From the NCBI GenBank assembly GCA_001630475.1, contig KV419439.1, forward strand, positions 46,421 through 110,420: a stretch of DNA of 64,000 nt, written 5' to 3'. The DNA comes from Sistotremastrum niveocremeum HHB9708 (lineage: Eukaryota > Basidiomycota > Agaricomycetes > Sistotremastrales > Sistotremastraceae). The notes below the pieces were generated by a model. That model worked only from the letters and a program-made list of their open reading frames with translations. It did not search any database and had not been told where the DNA came from. The translations under genes and the position numbers were made by a program. Below are positions 23,554 to 34,271 of the stretch, one piece after another; the first letter of the stretch is position 1; every line of letters starts with the position of its first letter.

Positions 23554-24909
23554 ATGTCTGTCACTTCCACACCCGTTCCTGCTGTCAATGACACTGTCAA
23601 CACCACAACTGTGGACCCCAACCCAGCTGTTGAAAGTGACACCTCCAACGCAGAAGCTGCTCTGTACACTGTCACCGTTGGGGAGAAGGCAAAATCCAAG
23701 AAGACCCGTAAGCTGGGATCAAAAAGCTCTACCTCTGAAGCTAGAGAGAGGTGGGACAAGTCCAAAGAGATGCTTGCCGCCAAGCTTGCCAAAAAGAATA
23801 AGAAAAAGGCATGTCGTTCTTTTTTTGAGCCTCCATGTATTAATTTTTCAACAGAAGAAAGCTGTTGAGGCAGGCGACGCTGAGATTCAGGAGATCAAGA
23901 TGAAGGAAGTGGATCGTGTTCTGCTGTTCCCTTGGGCGGTATGTTCTCTCATTATCACACCTTAATGCAGCACTCATATTGACGCAGGAGGAAGACCCGG
24001 ACCCAAACAAGGTTTTACTCTCACCTACTGGCATCAACCTGCTTGGCCGCCACCGCTTGGTCCACAAGCTGGACAATGGCAAGCGTCTTCTTCTTGACAC
24101 CTCAGCTTCGGCTATCCAGCTGGCAAACTGGTTCATAGCCTTGTTCCCAGAGGCGCGTGACTGGCTACTGGACAACTATACCCTTCCAAATCCAAATGCC
24201 CTCTCTCTCTTACGTCCTGCGAAGCGCTTTGGAACACTTGTGGACCCGGTCCCACAAGACGTGGAGTTCACTGCAGCTCATTTCCTGGCCACTAATCGCG
24301 CTCCGTATGTTCTGGTCATGCGTAAGCATTCTTTCTTTACTGACGGCATCAATCTGAGTCATCCTCAAGGACCTTATCAAACCATCCCCCGGGATGTTTG
24401 GGAACAGTTTGGGGTCGAAGCTGGTTCTGCTAAAGAGAAAGCAGTTGAGGACAATGCTGTCGCTGGTATGTTGATTTTCAGGACCCCTGCACCAAATCTC
24501 ACCAAGCCCAGGGCCATCTCATACCACGGACACAGCCAAGGACGTCAAGTCTGACAAGGAATTCATCATTGTTGACAACATGGACGCTTCTGATGAAGGC
24601 GAATATGTTGGCAGTGACGCTCCAGAGTCAGAGTCCTGCTCCGACATGGATGTTGAAGATGATGACGACCTTGGTGAGCCTCAGGCATCCACCTCTGCTG
24701 GAAAGAAACGCGCTTCTGTCCTTGAAGTGGTTCTCCCATCCAAGAGGCCACGCTTCAAAGTCCCAAGGGCACCCACCCCATGGCGTCTCTCTCTCACCCC
24801 CCCTCCTCTTCCTCCTCCTATCCCTGCTCCTGAGCCAGTCATCACTCAGCGTCGTCATGCTAGAATCGTCATTCCCAAAGCTGTCACCAAGCGCAACCCT
24901 TTTGCGTAA
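23554..24909 (+). CDS. Unknown charged protein, last gene of the island (about 404 aa)
   Basis: Exons 23554-23808, 23855-23938, 23988-24465 and 24512-24909 sum to 1215 nt in one frame. The first intron appears to start with GC (AAG followed by GCATGT), a rare but real donor type. The N-terminus is Ser/Thr-rich then Lys-rich; the centre is a globular region (LLSPTGINLLGRHRLVHKL, later AIQLANWFIALFPEARDW); the C-terminus is acidic, then carries basic KRPRFKVPRAP and a Pro-rich run, suggesting nuclear localisation. I recognise no family. Without the last intron the frame would end at 24554. Confidence 0.65.
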
Positions 24910-25918
24910 CACATTCTTTCACTCCTTTTCCTAACCCATTGCTTCATTGCTTCACATCACCCACCTTTTTCTCTTCCCTTCTGTTTCAATTGTTACGTCT
25001 TTCATAGACACGGACATCACACATTTTTATTCGCTGTTTATATTACATTGATCATTAGTTGTCATTCGTTTAGCTCCCCCATCCAACCAACGCTCCTCCT
25101 TTTGTGGCATCATAATGCCTCGCTACCTCCCCTCTGATTAGATAGAACAGGACCTTTATAATACATTTTGTTGCTTGCATGGTTTGAGTTTTGCTGTACT
25201 GAGATGCCAGAAAATGCGGTGAAAAACATGACATCACAAGGGACTGGCCACGTATCACTCACTGTGCCTGGTCGGGCAGGGCTCGAGCACCGACTAAAGT
25301 CACTAAACTTGCAGATCAGATCTCAGGGCCAGTAAAGATCCAGAAGGCTCAGGATCAAGGGCGGCACTTTTCAGCCATCAGCGCCACACAGGGTCATCAC
25401 TCTGTAGGTTCCCGGAATTGTCGCACTGCAACCACCGCCGGGCTGTGCCTTGGCCGCTTAGCAACCCTGTGTATATTTGAAATCATTTACTTTTCTGAAT
25501 TTGACCAGGCAACCATTAATCAAAAAAACATGAATTTGGGTGTGATGACTGCGACTCCGACTTGTGAGCCCTTGCAAGACAGGTGAACAGTGCAAAGCCC
25601 AGAGTGAAAGACTGTACATGTTGCATGGGCTGAGACTGTGGACTGCACGTCTTGCAACTCCAAGTGAGAGCATGATCCTTTGAAAATGTTGCCTTCTGTA
25701 TGAACAAAATTATGGACCCCCAAGCTCATGTGGCGCTGACTTTGAGAGGCTGTTGAACAAATTTGGTGTGTGCAGGCAGGTGAAGATTTGACAAAAACTT
25801 GTGTGCGTGTTGCAAAGCGGGGGTCTGAAAAAATTCATCACGCGCACTTGAATCCATCACGCGCGGGTTGCAAACCATTGCCTCATTTGGTAATTCTTTG
25901 GCGTGCGACGTGCAAAAT
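24910..25918. other. Gene-free right margin of the island
   Basis: About 1 kb without a supported exon. It has several G/T-rich words (GTGTGCGTGTTGCAAAG, CATCACGCGC repeated twice near 25850) that might be the end of the island, but no inverted partner was found on the left side. Confidence 0.4.
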
Positions 25919-27290
25919 GCTCAAAAATGTGTGTGTGATTAAATGGTCAAATGGAACTTTATACCGGAACGTCCTGGACAAATACTTCGCATCCATAAAA
26001 GCGAATTACTTCCTCCCAGTGAAGCAAGATTCTTCGGTATCAACACACTCGGACCGCGGCGACGCGTATGCAGATGCCAGTGTCAGTGGGCTGCGTGATT
26101 GGTATAGGATTGTACACGTGTAAGAAATCTACTCTACACGGATTTGATGGTGTCTGGTAGCTGAATATTCGTATCTGCAGATGCAGAGCATGGAGAAAAC
26201 TAGCATACGAAGTCAAGGAGGTCTGGGACTTCCTGGATACATCATGGCCTATCGAAGCTCAGGAGGACTTCATTGCTAGATCCAGCGGCCTCGGATTCTC
26301 TCCTCGTTTCCTCGTCCACTTCGCAGTATGCCATGGAGACCTATTCGTATTCCCCCTCCCCCCGTCCCCATTTCATGTCATCGACAAGACATATCCTTGC
26401 AAAGACGCAGTGCCGACCCTCGAAGGCCTCAAGATCCACGTGATACGAACTAATTACGATCAAAGTCCTATAGCAGCATGGGATACATTCCGCGCCCGTC
26501 ACCTCTCCAATCCAGCTCGCCGTCTCAAACTTCTCCACCTCGAGGGGTCCGACGCCAGACCAATCATAGATTTTCCGATGTTGTCAACACACGATCAGAT
26601 GTTAAGCGAATCTCCTTTCGAAAGTGTGGTACTGAGGAATGTATCCCCTCGATTTCTACTCGGTCGACTCGAACTCGACAATCTAAAATTTCTCGAAGTC
26701 GCATACTTGCCAGCAGCTCAACACGAATTCTCCTCATTAGAAGCTCTCCAGATTCTAGCCGTTGCGCCTCGCATTAAAACACTCGCCTTCAACATCAACT
26801 CTTATCTATCCCTTCCTGTCCGATCCCACGCACTCATCAAGCGCCCCGAACGACTTACAGTGCCATATCTACAGGAGCTCTCTTTGGAATTGTGGCCAGC
26901 AAAGCATCTGCAATATTTCCTGTCGTGCCTTGATTTACCCAGCATTCAACATTTTACCACCTCCATCCACCCAAATCACTCTCCGAAGAAGTTCAACTGG
27001 ATGAAAGATGCTCCTTCTGAAATTATGTCTCTCGTTGCACAATGTCGTTCGGCTCGCTGTCATTGCGAGGCTGGGTCGGGTCGGGTCTCAACCTACCACT
27101 CCGAGCACCCTCCACCCCTCTCTCTCAGCACAAAACCGTCCATCACATACAGTGACGTTTTCGAAACCAACAGTTCAGGCCACAACGACACGCTTCTCGA
27201 TCATTTATCCTCAATTCTCTTCCTCGACTCCTGCATCGCCCTCGAAATAGACAGCCAATTAAGTTTCAGTGTTTTGACTCTCATCAATCT

Positions 27291-27298
27291 ATTCAAAC
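27291..27298 (+). repeat. Left 8-bp target duplication of the MITE
   Basis: ATTCAAAC occurs here and again at 27808-27815, directly outside the TAGTGTTC and GAACACTA termini. Confidence 0.95.
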
Positions 27299-27807
27299 TA
27301 GTGTTCCAAGGTCCAGTTGCCGTGACCGGTGGCAACCGGCAGTCGCGACCGGACCGTGACCGGACCGCGGTTGCCGGTTGCCTAGGATCTTGGAAAATCA
27401 GGCAACCGGCAACTGCAGTCATGACCGATCGTGACCGTGGTTGCAACCGAGGACCCTTAAGGGTCCCCAACCAGGGTACCCAGAGGGTATTTTGGGTCCC
27501 AAATGGGCATTTATAGTGACATATCTGGTATATATTGGTCTCTATATGCATGTACCACATCATATAAGGTGTATATACAGTATATATAATATAATAATGA
27601 ATAAAATATTGATAAAAGACCATTTGTGACTGGAAAAACTGGCCATGACTGGTTGCGCAACTGGTCGCAGCCGTGACCGGTTGCCGGACCGCAACCGCAG
27701 TCGCAGTTGCCAGTCACGCAAAATTTTGGACGGCAACCGGACCGGCAGTTGCCAGTCGCACCCTCTGGGGGACAAAAGTCCAGTCGTGACTGGACCTCAG
27801 AACACTA
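27299..27807. mobile_element. Complete hAT-type MITE (509 bp)
   Basis: Ends are TAGTGTTC, four bases, then GGTCCAGT, against its inverse CTGGACCTCAGAACACTA, giving TIRs of about 18 bp, flanked by perfect ATTCAAAC octamers. The inside has two GC-rich arms full of GCAACCGG/CCAGTC words and an AT-rich core, and no gene. Related partial copies lie at 1-418 and about 12068-12207. It needs a hAT transposase acting in trans; the full hAT at 4943-10184 has a different TIR and may not be its source. Confidence 0.93.
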
Positions 27808-27815
27808 ATTCAAAC
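27808..27815 (+). repeat. Right 8-bp target duplication of the MITE
   Basis: Exact copy of ATTCAAAC (27291-27298); the F-box coding frame resumes from it. Confidence 0.95.
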
Positions 27816-28547
27816 ACGTCAAGTTTCTCGGTGTCGAAGGCAGTCTTGTCTTTGATCTCTTGTTGCATTCGCACACGCTCCGGAATTCGATCTGGGATAG
27901 TCTTGAAGTGCTCACGTTGGTCGTCGATCAGGATAATGTGGCACAGGAGTTGATGAGATTGGTTCATGCGCTAGATTGGAAATTTGGACGTATTCGGAAG
28001 CGGAAGTTTGGAAGGGTTAACATCATTTGCCGTTCGGAGGAGATTAACTCTAAAATTCCTTCCAACTTTCACGATGAGCTGTTGAAGTTGGTTGACAATG
28101 TCGACGTCAGTATCGTCGGTTAATTATGTCCCATGATTAGAACTTTCAGACGACTCTCAAAACATGCACGATCGAAGTTCCCAATACGATACAAGCTTGC
28201 ATCCAAGTTCTCGGCATGTGCTTAGAACACCAAGTCGAATAAGGATGCTACGTTTCTCTGCGAAGACGGGTGGCATGTGATAAATCTTTAAGTACGTAAG
28301 GCGAATGCACTACGGAACATCAAATTTCAGGGATCTGTAGCTTTATGATGAGTGTGTGATGCTCAGTAGAAAAGTCGGGTCGGGTTGATGGAAAAGAGTC
28401 ATACGAGCAAGACAAGGCTGGGTGAACGAAGTCAGTATACGGTCTCGGACATATTTTCAACCATATAACTCACCGCAGGCCCCTAACATCGCTTCCTTCT
28501 TTCTATTCTTTAGTCCAACCTCTCCTCAAGATCTTGTGTACGCGGTG

Positions 28548-28972
28548 CTATCCCCAGTCTCCCACACCCATGGCCGCGTATTCGTGGCCCTTCGTCTTGG
28601 ACAACAGGAGATGTTTTGTGATCTTTGGCATTTGGCGGCCATGAGAATATAGCTCGAAGAAGTCCCGAGAGGAAGAATTAACCTTTCTCAAAATGCGTCC
28701 GCTTGGTTGAGGATATCTTTCCCGCCAGTGACTCACTTGGCCACTAATGTGGTTGCGAGCTGAGGACAAACGGTCGTAAATCTGTGAGGAGCAGAGATAG
28801 ACAAAAGATGAAGAGAGATGTCCGAGACGTACAATCCACCAGTACTGTTGTTACATGCGAGAAAGGGCTCGAAGTGTTGCCAGTGCCTCCTGCGAGCTCC
28901 CTTGCGGCCAACGTGTTGCCCTGAGAGCACGATTTCAAACTCCGCCCACTTCATCGTTGTAACGTTGACCAA
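28548..28972 (-). CDS. Possible small minus-strand gene, unknown
   Basis: On the minus strand a segment reading FEIVLSGQHVGRKGARRRHW, then CNNSTGGL, is followed by a GTACGT donor and a CACAG acceptor, then by TTVCPQLATTLVAK with a further GTGAGT donor, and a last piece ending GHEYAAMGVGDWG. Two introns of about 50 and 20-odd bp would be needed, and the second is too short, so the model is weak. No family recognised. The remaining DNA from 28124 to 30313 shows no other supported gene. Confidence 0.25.
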
Positions 28973-30313
28973 GACGTTGACTTACACAAATCGCTCTATA
29001 TATCCTGAGTTCAGTTCGTCCGCCTGCACTGCGTATCGTTTTTTTTCTCAGGTGTGTATAATGCAGTGCCTTTTATGTTTATCATCTTGACATCCGACGT
29101 GTCTGTAGGATAGTACTGGAATTTTTTGGCTGCGAACACGAATTCTTCGAATTTGAAGGTTGCGTCAGTGTTCCCCGCAAAGCTTGTGAACTCTCGAAGG
29201 CTAGAATTTTCATGATGACGGTTTATCCATCATCTACGATACTGAAACCACATGGGACTGGCACTGCTCGCAAGAAATCTCTTTTGCTTTGAAAGGTTTG
29301 ACTCTTCGAGGCTCTGACCCTAGTTTATCAGTACGTTCTAATGATGCCTCCAGGACAGGCCCAACTCCGAAATAATTAATCTGAGTGTTAACAGTGTCGT
29401 TGGAATTGCGCCATTGCTTCAAACCTTGAATGAAAATCGCCCGCCAAAGGCGCATCAGTCGGGCGGCGCGCTGTCGCATCGTCTCTTAGCTACTCGCTCG
29501 ATTTCGGCATCGTCAGAGCAATGGCGGCATATTCCTGTATGATCCGGTGAGATCTTGAATGATGGCTGATCATTGGAAGCTTATTCATCGATCAGGTTTT
29601 GAGGGCTTGATCACGTGCAGACATTCGGCAAATGGTGATCCATATTGCAAATCACATTCCGAGACAACAGAAACTTTGTGAGTATCACGACTCTACCTAT
29701 TCACTACGGCTCCAGAAGGCTTTTAGATGCCTGACAGTTCGCACAGCTTCGAGACTGAGTATCAATAATCTGAGCATCCATTCGGTCGCTAATATTATGT
29801 ATTACCTGCAACGATTATTCCTCCGATCCAAGTCTGATGCAATAATTTAACCGTTTGAGCTCTAGTCATGCGAATTAAGCAGGAAGAGTACGAAAACCAG
29901 CTTCTCCATCAAACCACGTTTTTGGATGACAGGAAAGTAGGGTATGGACCTAACGACGCCAGCGTTGCAGGCTACAGTATACGCGGATACACTGCAATCG
30001 AGATTGTATTCTGACCATTCGTTGCGGTGCTTCCACTCGTGAGACGCATTGGTGCGAAATCAGGTTCGGTCAGGTTGAGCTCCTATTAAAACATTTAATA
30101 TCCATAGATCAGCAGGATCGGGTGTTAACCCAGCGCCTCTAATAAATCCAGCTACTATCACACGAGCACAACGAAAGAACATAGATCATCAGACCACGTA
30201 AAGGTCAGGCGGATGCCAGGTCGACTGAGGTAAGAAGCAATGCTTGATTTGATTAAGGCTCAACGTCCTTCCTTTGCGCTTTCCTTTTTTCCTCCTGCAG
30301 TCTTCCAGTCAAT

Positions 30314-31556
30314 ATGGCTCTCCCGACGAAAAACGCCTCCTCTTTTGGCATTCGCATTCTGTCCCTAGGTTGATGAGTTCCGTCTCTTGGAGAGTTGTTC
30401 ACTACAAATTGACATGGTCGCGTTCTTAGATGGCGGCGGGATTCGGGGATTATCCGAGATCCTTACCTTGCAAGACATTATGACGACTATCAAGGAGAGA
30501 GAGCATCTGCCATCGGTTCCAGAGCCGTGGCAATATTTCGACCTCATCGGGGGAACAAGCACCGGAGGGTATGGACATTATTACATTCTGTGGGTTCGGA
30601 TGACTGACACCTTCCAAAGAATTATAGCTTTGATGCTAGGACGACTCAAAATGCCCTTGAAGGAGGTCGAAAAGGTCTATATCGAATTTGGAAAACATAT
30701 CTTTTCCTGCAAGAAGACATTCGGCGAAGGAAAATTCAAGACAAGTGTTTTTGAGGAGCGGATCAAAGAGATAGTGAAGCGAGTGACTACGGACCATAAC
30801 CCCGACACTCTCATGAAGGATGAGGATCATGTCGGACCTAAAACGTGCGTTGGTTTTGAGCATTAGCTTGGTTCTCAGAACACTATTCCTTACGTCGGGT
30901 TATGTTGCAGGTTTGTCTGCGCTCTCCCTGCTGCCAATATGGAGTTGCCACGCCTTTTCCGCACATACAAGAGTCAAGAAGTCGACTCTTTCAATTGTAA
31001 AATCTGGGAAGCAGCACGTGCAACGTCCGCAGCTCCGACATTCTTCAAGCCCATGGCTATCGGGCTAGATGGCGCGAAAGAAGAATTCATTGACGGCGGC
31101 CTAGGATTCAACAACCCTACGGAGCTTGCGATTACTGAAGCCAAGGAACAGTTCCCTAACATGCCGATTTCGTGCATCGTTAGTCTTGGGTCAGGAAAAC
31201 CTCCGCCTATTGGACTTCCAAAAGCCGGGATCATCGAGAGGTACTTTCCTCTCAATACCGTTCACGCGTTGAGAGCTACGACACTTGATACTGAACGTGT
31301 TGCTGTCCGTGTCGGAAGCCAAAGTGGGAGAGCCGGTTTTCGGTTTTTCCGCTTTAACGTGGAAAAGGGTTTAGAAAACGTCGGCATGGATCAATGGAAG
31401 AAAACCAGTGAGATTATCACTCACACAGTGACTTATCTGAGCAACGAGCAGCGGCGTGTCGAGATGACAGCCGTCGCCGAGATTCTGACTCAGAGTCCTG
31501 TCTACTCAATGGAACAGCCTTCGCTTGTAGATCCAGTCCCTGTGTATCAGTATTGA
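30314..31556 (+). CDS. Patatin-like phospholipase (354 aa)
   Basis: Exons 30314-30368, 30430-30568, 30620-30844 and 30911-31556 sum to 1065 nt in frame. Patatins are Ser-Asp lipid acyl hydrolases. The oxyanion loop DGGGIRG is formed across the first intron (LSL then DGGG), the nucleophile elbow is GGTSTGG, and the second dyad residue lies in FIDGGLGFNNP. Length matches a stand-alone patatin domain without the NACHT or TPR partners found in fungal NLR-like proteins. No signal peptide, so cytosolic. The first donor is GTTGAT, an unusual one, supported by the identical junction in the paralogue just downstream. Confidence 0.9.
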
Positions 31557-32618
31557 TCATCCGCTGTGATTCTTTTCTGATTGGTTCAATGTGTATATAT
31601 TACCTGAGTGATAGAGCCAATAAAGGGTCGAAGTCTTGGAGTACGGACATAGCGGACATAGCGATCTCTAATGGAGTGCGTGATCACACTCGATCAGTAA
31701 TTCCTCAAACAATATCATGTTTTAATTCTTTCGATCCATGGTATTGTCTCACACAGCAGATCCCATCAAGCAGGTTTGCTACTAAATTGCTACCTAGTCT
31801 TGGCTCAGAATCGTATTAACTTGAAGTTCTACCTGACCTGCCAATGCAACACCAAGATTGGCCTGACGAGACCGCAAGACATGAGTGCGTCGGCTGCGGA
31901 GATCACGCTGACAACTTCGATGCCATACCACGCCATATTCACTCATCTGCGAAAGGGATTACACCAGTTTCGATCGCCGTACTGCTTCAACAAAGCCAAC
32001 CAGTGCATTGATTGTCAGGCTGGCGGGGCCAGTCATGCTAGCAGCAAACTGCACACAGCACACCGAAGAAATGATCGGCCTCCGCAGTTTCTCTGTACCC
32101 TTAAGCAGCCGAGCAGTATCACAAAGAGCAAGTGATATTCTTTGAATGAAGATCCTCGAGGCAGCCGTACAGTTTCTAAGGCACACGTTTCCTGATCCTC
32201 TTGATTCTGATGACACAGATCGCAAGCCTGCGCTAACACGATGGAATCGTTCACAGCTCATCCGAATTGATCCTGGAGTACCCTCTTGACACACGAAAGA
32301 TCAAGGAGCCGACAATGTCCCTCTAGGCTCTCGCATTGCAACCTTCATAAGCAGTGAGCCGTTCGCGTGCTTTTGAGCATCCATGAGTATTGTGAACCCC
32401 TTGAACGATATCCCAACGCATGGTGCTGTATTAAATTAACCCGCACAAGCGGCGGTTTCTGGACGGCTTTACCAGGTTGAATTGTGGAGTGCGTGAACCT
32501 TCACGCCAGGAGAAACGCAAAGGCGACGTCTTTTAAGTGAAGTCAGGCGCAGAAGTCCGCTCCAAACTACTCGGACCCACCCCACCCTTGACTATCTTGC
32601 CGAATATCTCAGGCTTAT
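31557..32618. other. Spacer between the patatin paralogues
   Basis: About 1.06 kb. Short frames only; no exon with recognisable character, no repeat ends seen. Confidence 0.5.
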
Positions 32619-33821
32619 ATGGCGTACGACTCAAATGTCTCGAACGGACTCCGCTTGTTGTCGCTAGGTATTCCACTTGTTTATTGCTTGATTGGCCATT
32701 AAATTTGCCTTACTCTCTTTAGATGGCGGCGGTGTGCGAGGTTTATCAGAAATCCTGATTCTGGAGCAGATAATGAAGGGCATCCAAGACCGAGAACACC
32801 TCGACGTACCGCCCGAGCCCTGGCAATATTTTGACCTCATCGGGGGGACGGATGCTGGAGGGTAAAAAAACCTCTATCCCGTCAGGAGGCTCATGATAAC
32901 CTTGAAGGAATTATAGCATAGTGGCTCTGATGATTGGACGACTGAGGATGTCCCTGCAGGACGCGAAACAAGCTTATCTCGCACTGGAGAAGAAAGTTTT
33001 TTCGGCAAGGAATTTCTTTGGCGAAGGGAAATTCAAAGCCAGCGTATTCGAACAAGAGGTCAAACGAGTGGTGCAAAAGAAAGAGACAAGCCCCGAAGCC
33101 AAAATGATTGATAACTCGAATCAAAGTACTAAGACGTATGTTATTGAATATATTTCTGTACGAAGAAGCATACACTCACGAAATCACCTTTTTTCCTAGT
33201 TTCGTCTGTGCTATCCCTGCCGCCGACATAACTACCCCACGACTCTTCCGTACCTACGCCGTAGGAACTCGAGAACCCTTTGACTGCACGATCTGGGAAG
33301 CAGCTCGTGCGACCTCTGCGGATCCCACACTGTTCACTCGTATCCGCATCGGCGAAGATGGGCATGTTGAGGACTTCATAGACGGAGGCCTAGGGTTCAA
33401 TAATCCCGCCGAACTCATTCTGGAGGAAGCCAAACGGCTCTTCCCAGATCGATCATTGGCATGCCTTCTCAGCATTGGGGCGGGCAAACGAGCAGCGATC
33501 AGGCTGATGGAGCCAACCTTACTACAGAAGGCATTTCGAAGACGGCGGTTGCCCAGCGCCCTGAAAGCCACTGTTAACGACACTGAAGGTGTCGCTGAAC
33601 GCATCAGCAAAGAATCCACAAAAGTAGCCTCGAGCTTCTTGTACTTCCGCTTCAACGTTCAGTACGGGTTAGAAGACATCGGGTTGACGGATTGGAAGAA
33701 GATGAATCTCATTTTCACATATACGAATGCGTATCTGCAACAGGAGCGTCATCTATTGAGTTCCGCCATTGAGATCCTCACATCGCGGCCACGGGATATG
33801 GGGGTTCCTAGCTTACTTTAG
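32619..33821 (+). CDS. Patatin-like paralogue lacking the catalytic serine (342 aa)
   Basis: Exons 32619-32667, 32723-32861, 32917-33135 and 33200-33821 sum to 1029 nt in frame. Intron positions match the upstream patatin gene and the second exons are both 139 bp, so this is a tandem duplicate. The oxyanion loop DGGGVRG and the dyad motif FIDGGLGFNNP are kept, but the nucleophile elbow reads GGTDAGG instead of GGTSTGG: the serine is replaced by Asp. It is therefore predicted not to hydrolyse lipids by the usual mechanism, although the frame is otherwise intact. A non-catalytic binding or regulatory role is possible, or early decay. Confidence 0.88.
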
Positions 33822-34271
33822 GCTCAGTGAAGAGTATGGCATTAGCACATGTAATGTCACCGTCTTTCTTATATATTATTTGGTTGATATACTTCGCTCG
33901 CATCAATTGAGCTATAGACTAAGAACCAGCCTGATACGCTTTCTGTTGTAGTAATGATTCCGCGTCGAAAAAGAATTATCGTTGATGCCTCAACATTATT
34001 GTGATTGTTATCTTGAGGGCTACGAGCCTCTTTAATCATTGTTGACCGGGTCCTTTGCTAGATACAATCCACGTACCATCTCATACATTTTCTTCAAGTT
34101 TTCTGTTGAGTCATTACTGGTAAGAGCGGCGAAGGTATCGGTTGTCTGGCGCGGGTCGGAGAAGTACTGAAATATTTCAGCTGACAGGACGCCATTGTCG
34201 ACATTAGAAAGAATAGTGGAAGAGCTCCCTGTCGTACACACAACTCTTCAACTCGTCGCCGTCGAAACGAG

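Larger units (their letters stand above)
14390..25918. mobile_element. Six-gene island with a DDE integrase (boundaries uncertain)
   Basis: Between about 14.4 and 25.9 kb lie six spliced genes with open frames: five on the plus strand and an integrase on the minus strand. None is an expected neighbour of the flanking host genes, and the presence of an integrase/transposase suggests a composite mobile element. The right flank abuts the 5' end of an F-box gene that seems to lack its usual start. I searched both flanks for terminal inverted repeats and target duplications and found none, so calling this one element is an inference; it could also be an element inserted among unrelated genes. No polymerase or capsid gene was seen. 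Confidence 0.4.
25919..28123 (+). pseudogene. F-box/LRR-like gene disrupted by a hAT MITE
   Basis: Exon 1 ends at 26119 and exon 2 starts at 26181 (HV then CRAWRKLA, the same junction as in the paralogue at 34.3-35.9 kb). Exon 2 reads through leucine-rich segments until 27298, is interrupted by the MITE at 27299-27807, and resumes after the duplicated octamer with LGVEGSLVFDLLL and a C-terminus ending DNVDVSIVG. Removing the element and one octamer restores LFKHVKFLGVEGS in frame. With the element the frame runs into it and stops at 27516, losing about 105 residues. The F-box itself is poorly preserved at the N-terminus: only LYRNVLDKYF is seen where the paralogue has SEDIFRVILEHYSES. F-box proteins recruit substrates to SCF ubiquitin ligases. 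Confidence 0.8.

Noticed and set aside
23988-24554. Ending the last island gene at 24554
   Set aside because: A 46-bp intron (24466-24511) with normal ends joins the frame to a long acidic/basic tail up to 24909, giving a total divisible by three.
14390-25918. Polinton or giant-virus-like element suggested by a large size and an rve integrase
   Set aside because: No protein-primed polymerase, packaging ATPase, protease or capsid-like gene is seen, and the integrase belongs to a different group.
30974-31255. Minus-strand frame opposite patatin copy 1
   Set aside because: A shadow of the patatin exon; a similar shadow lies opposite the second copy.
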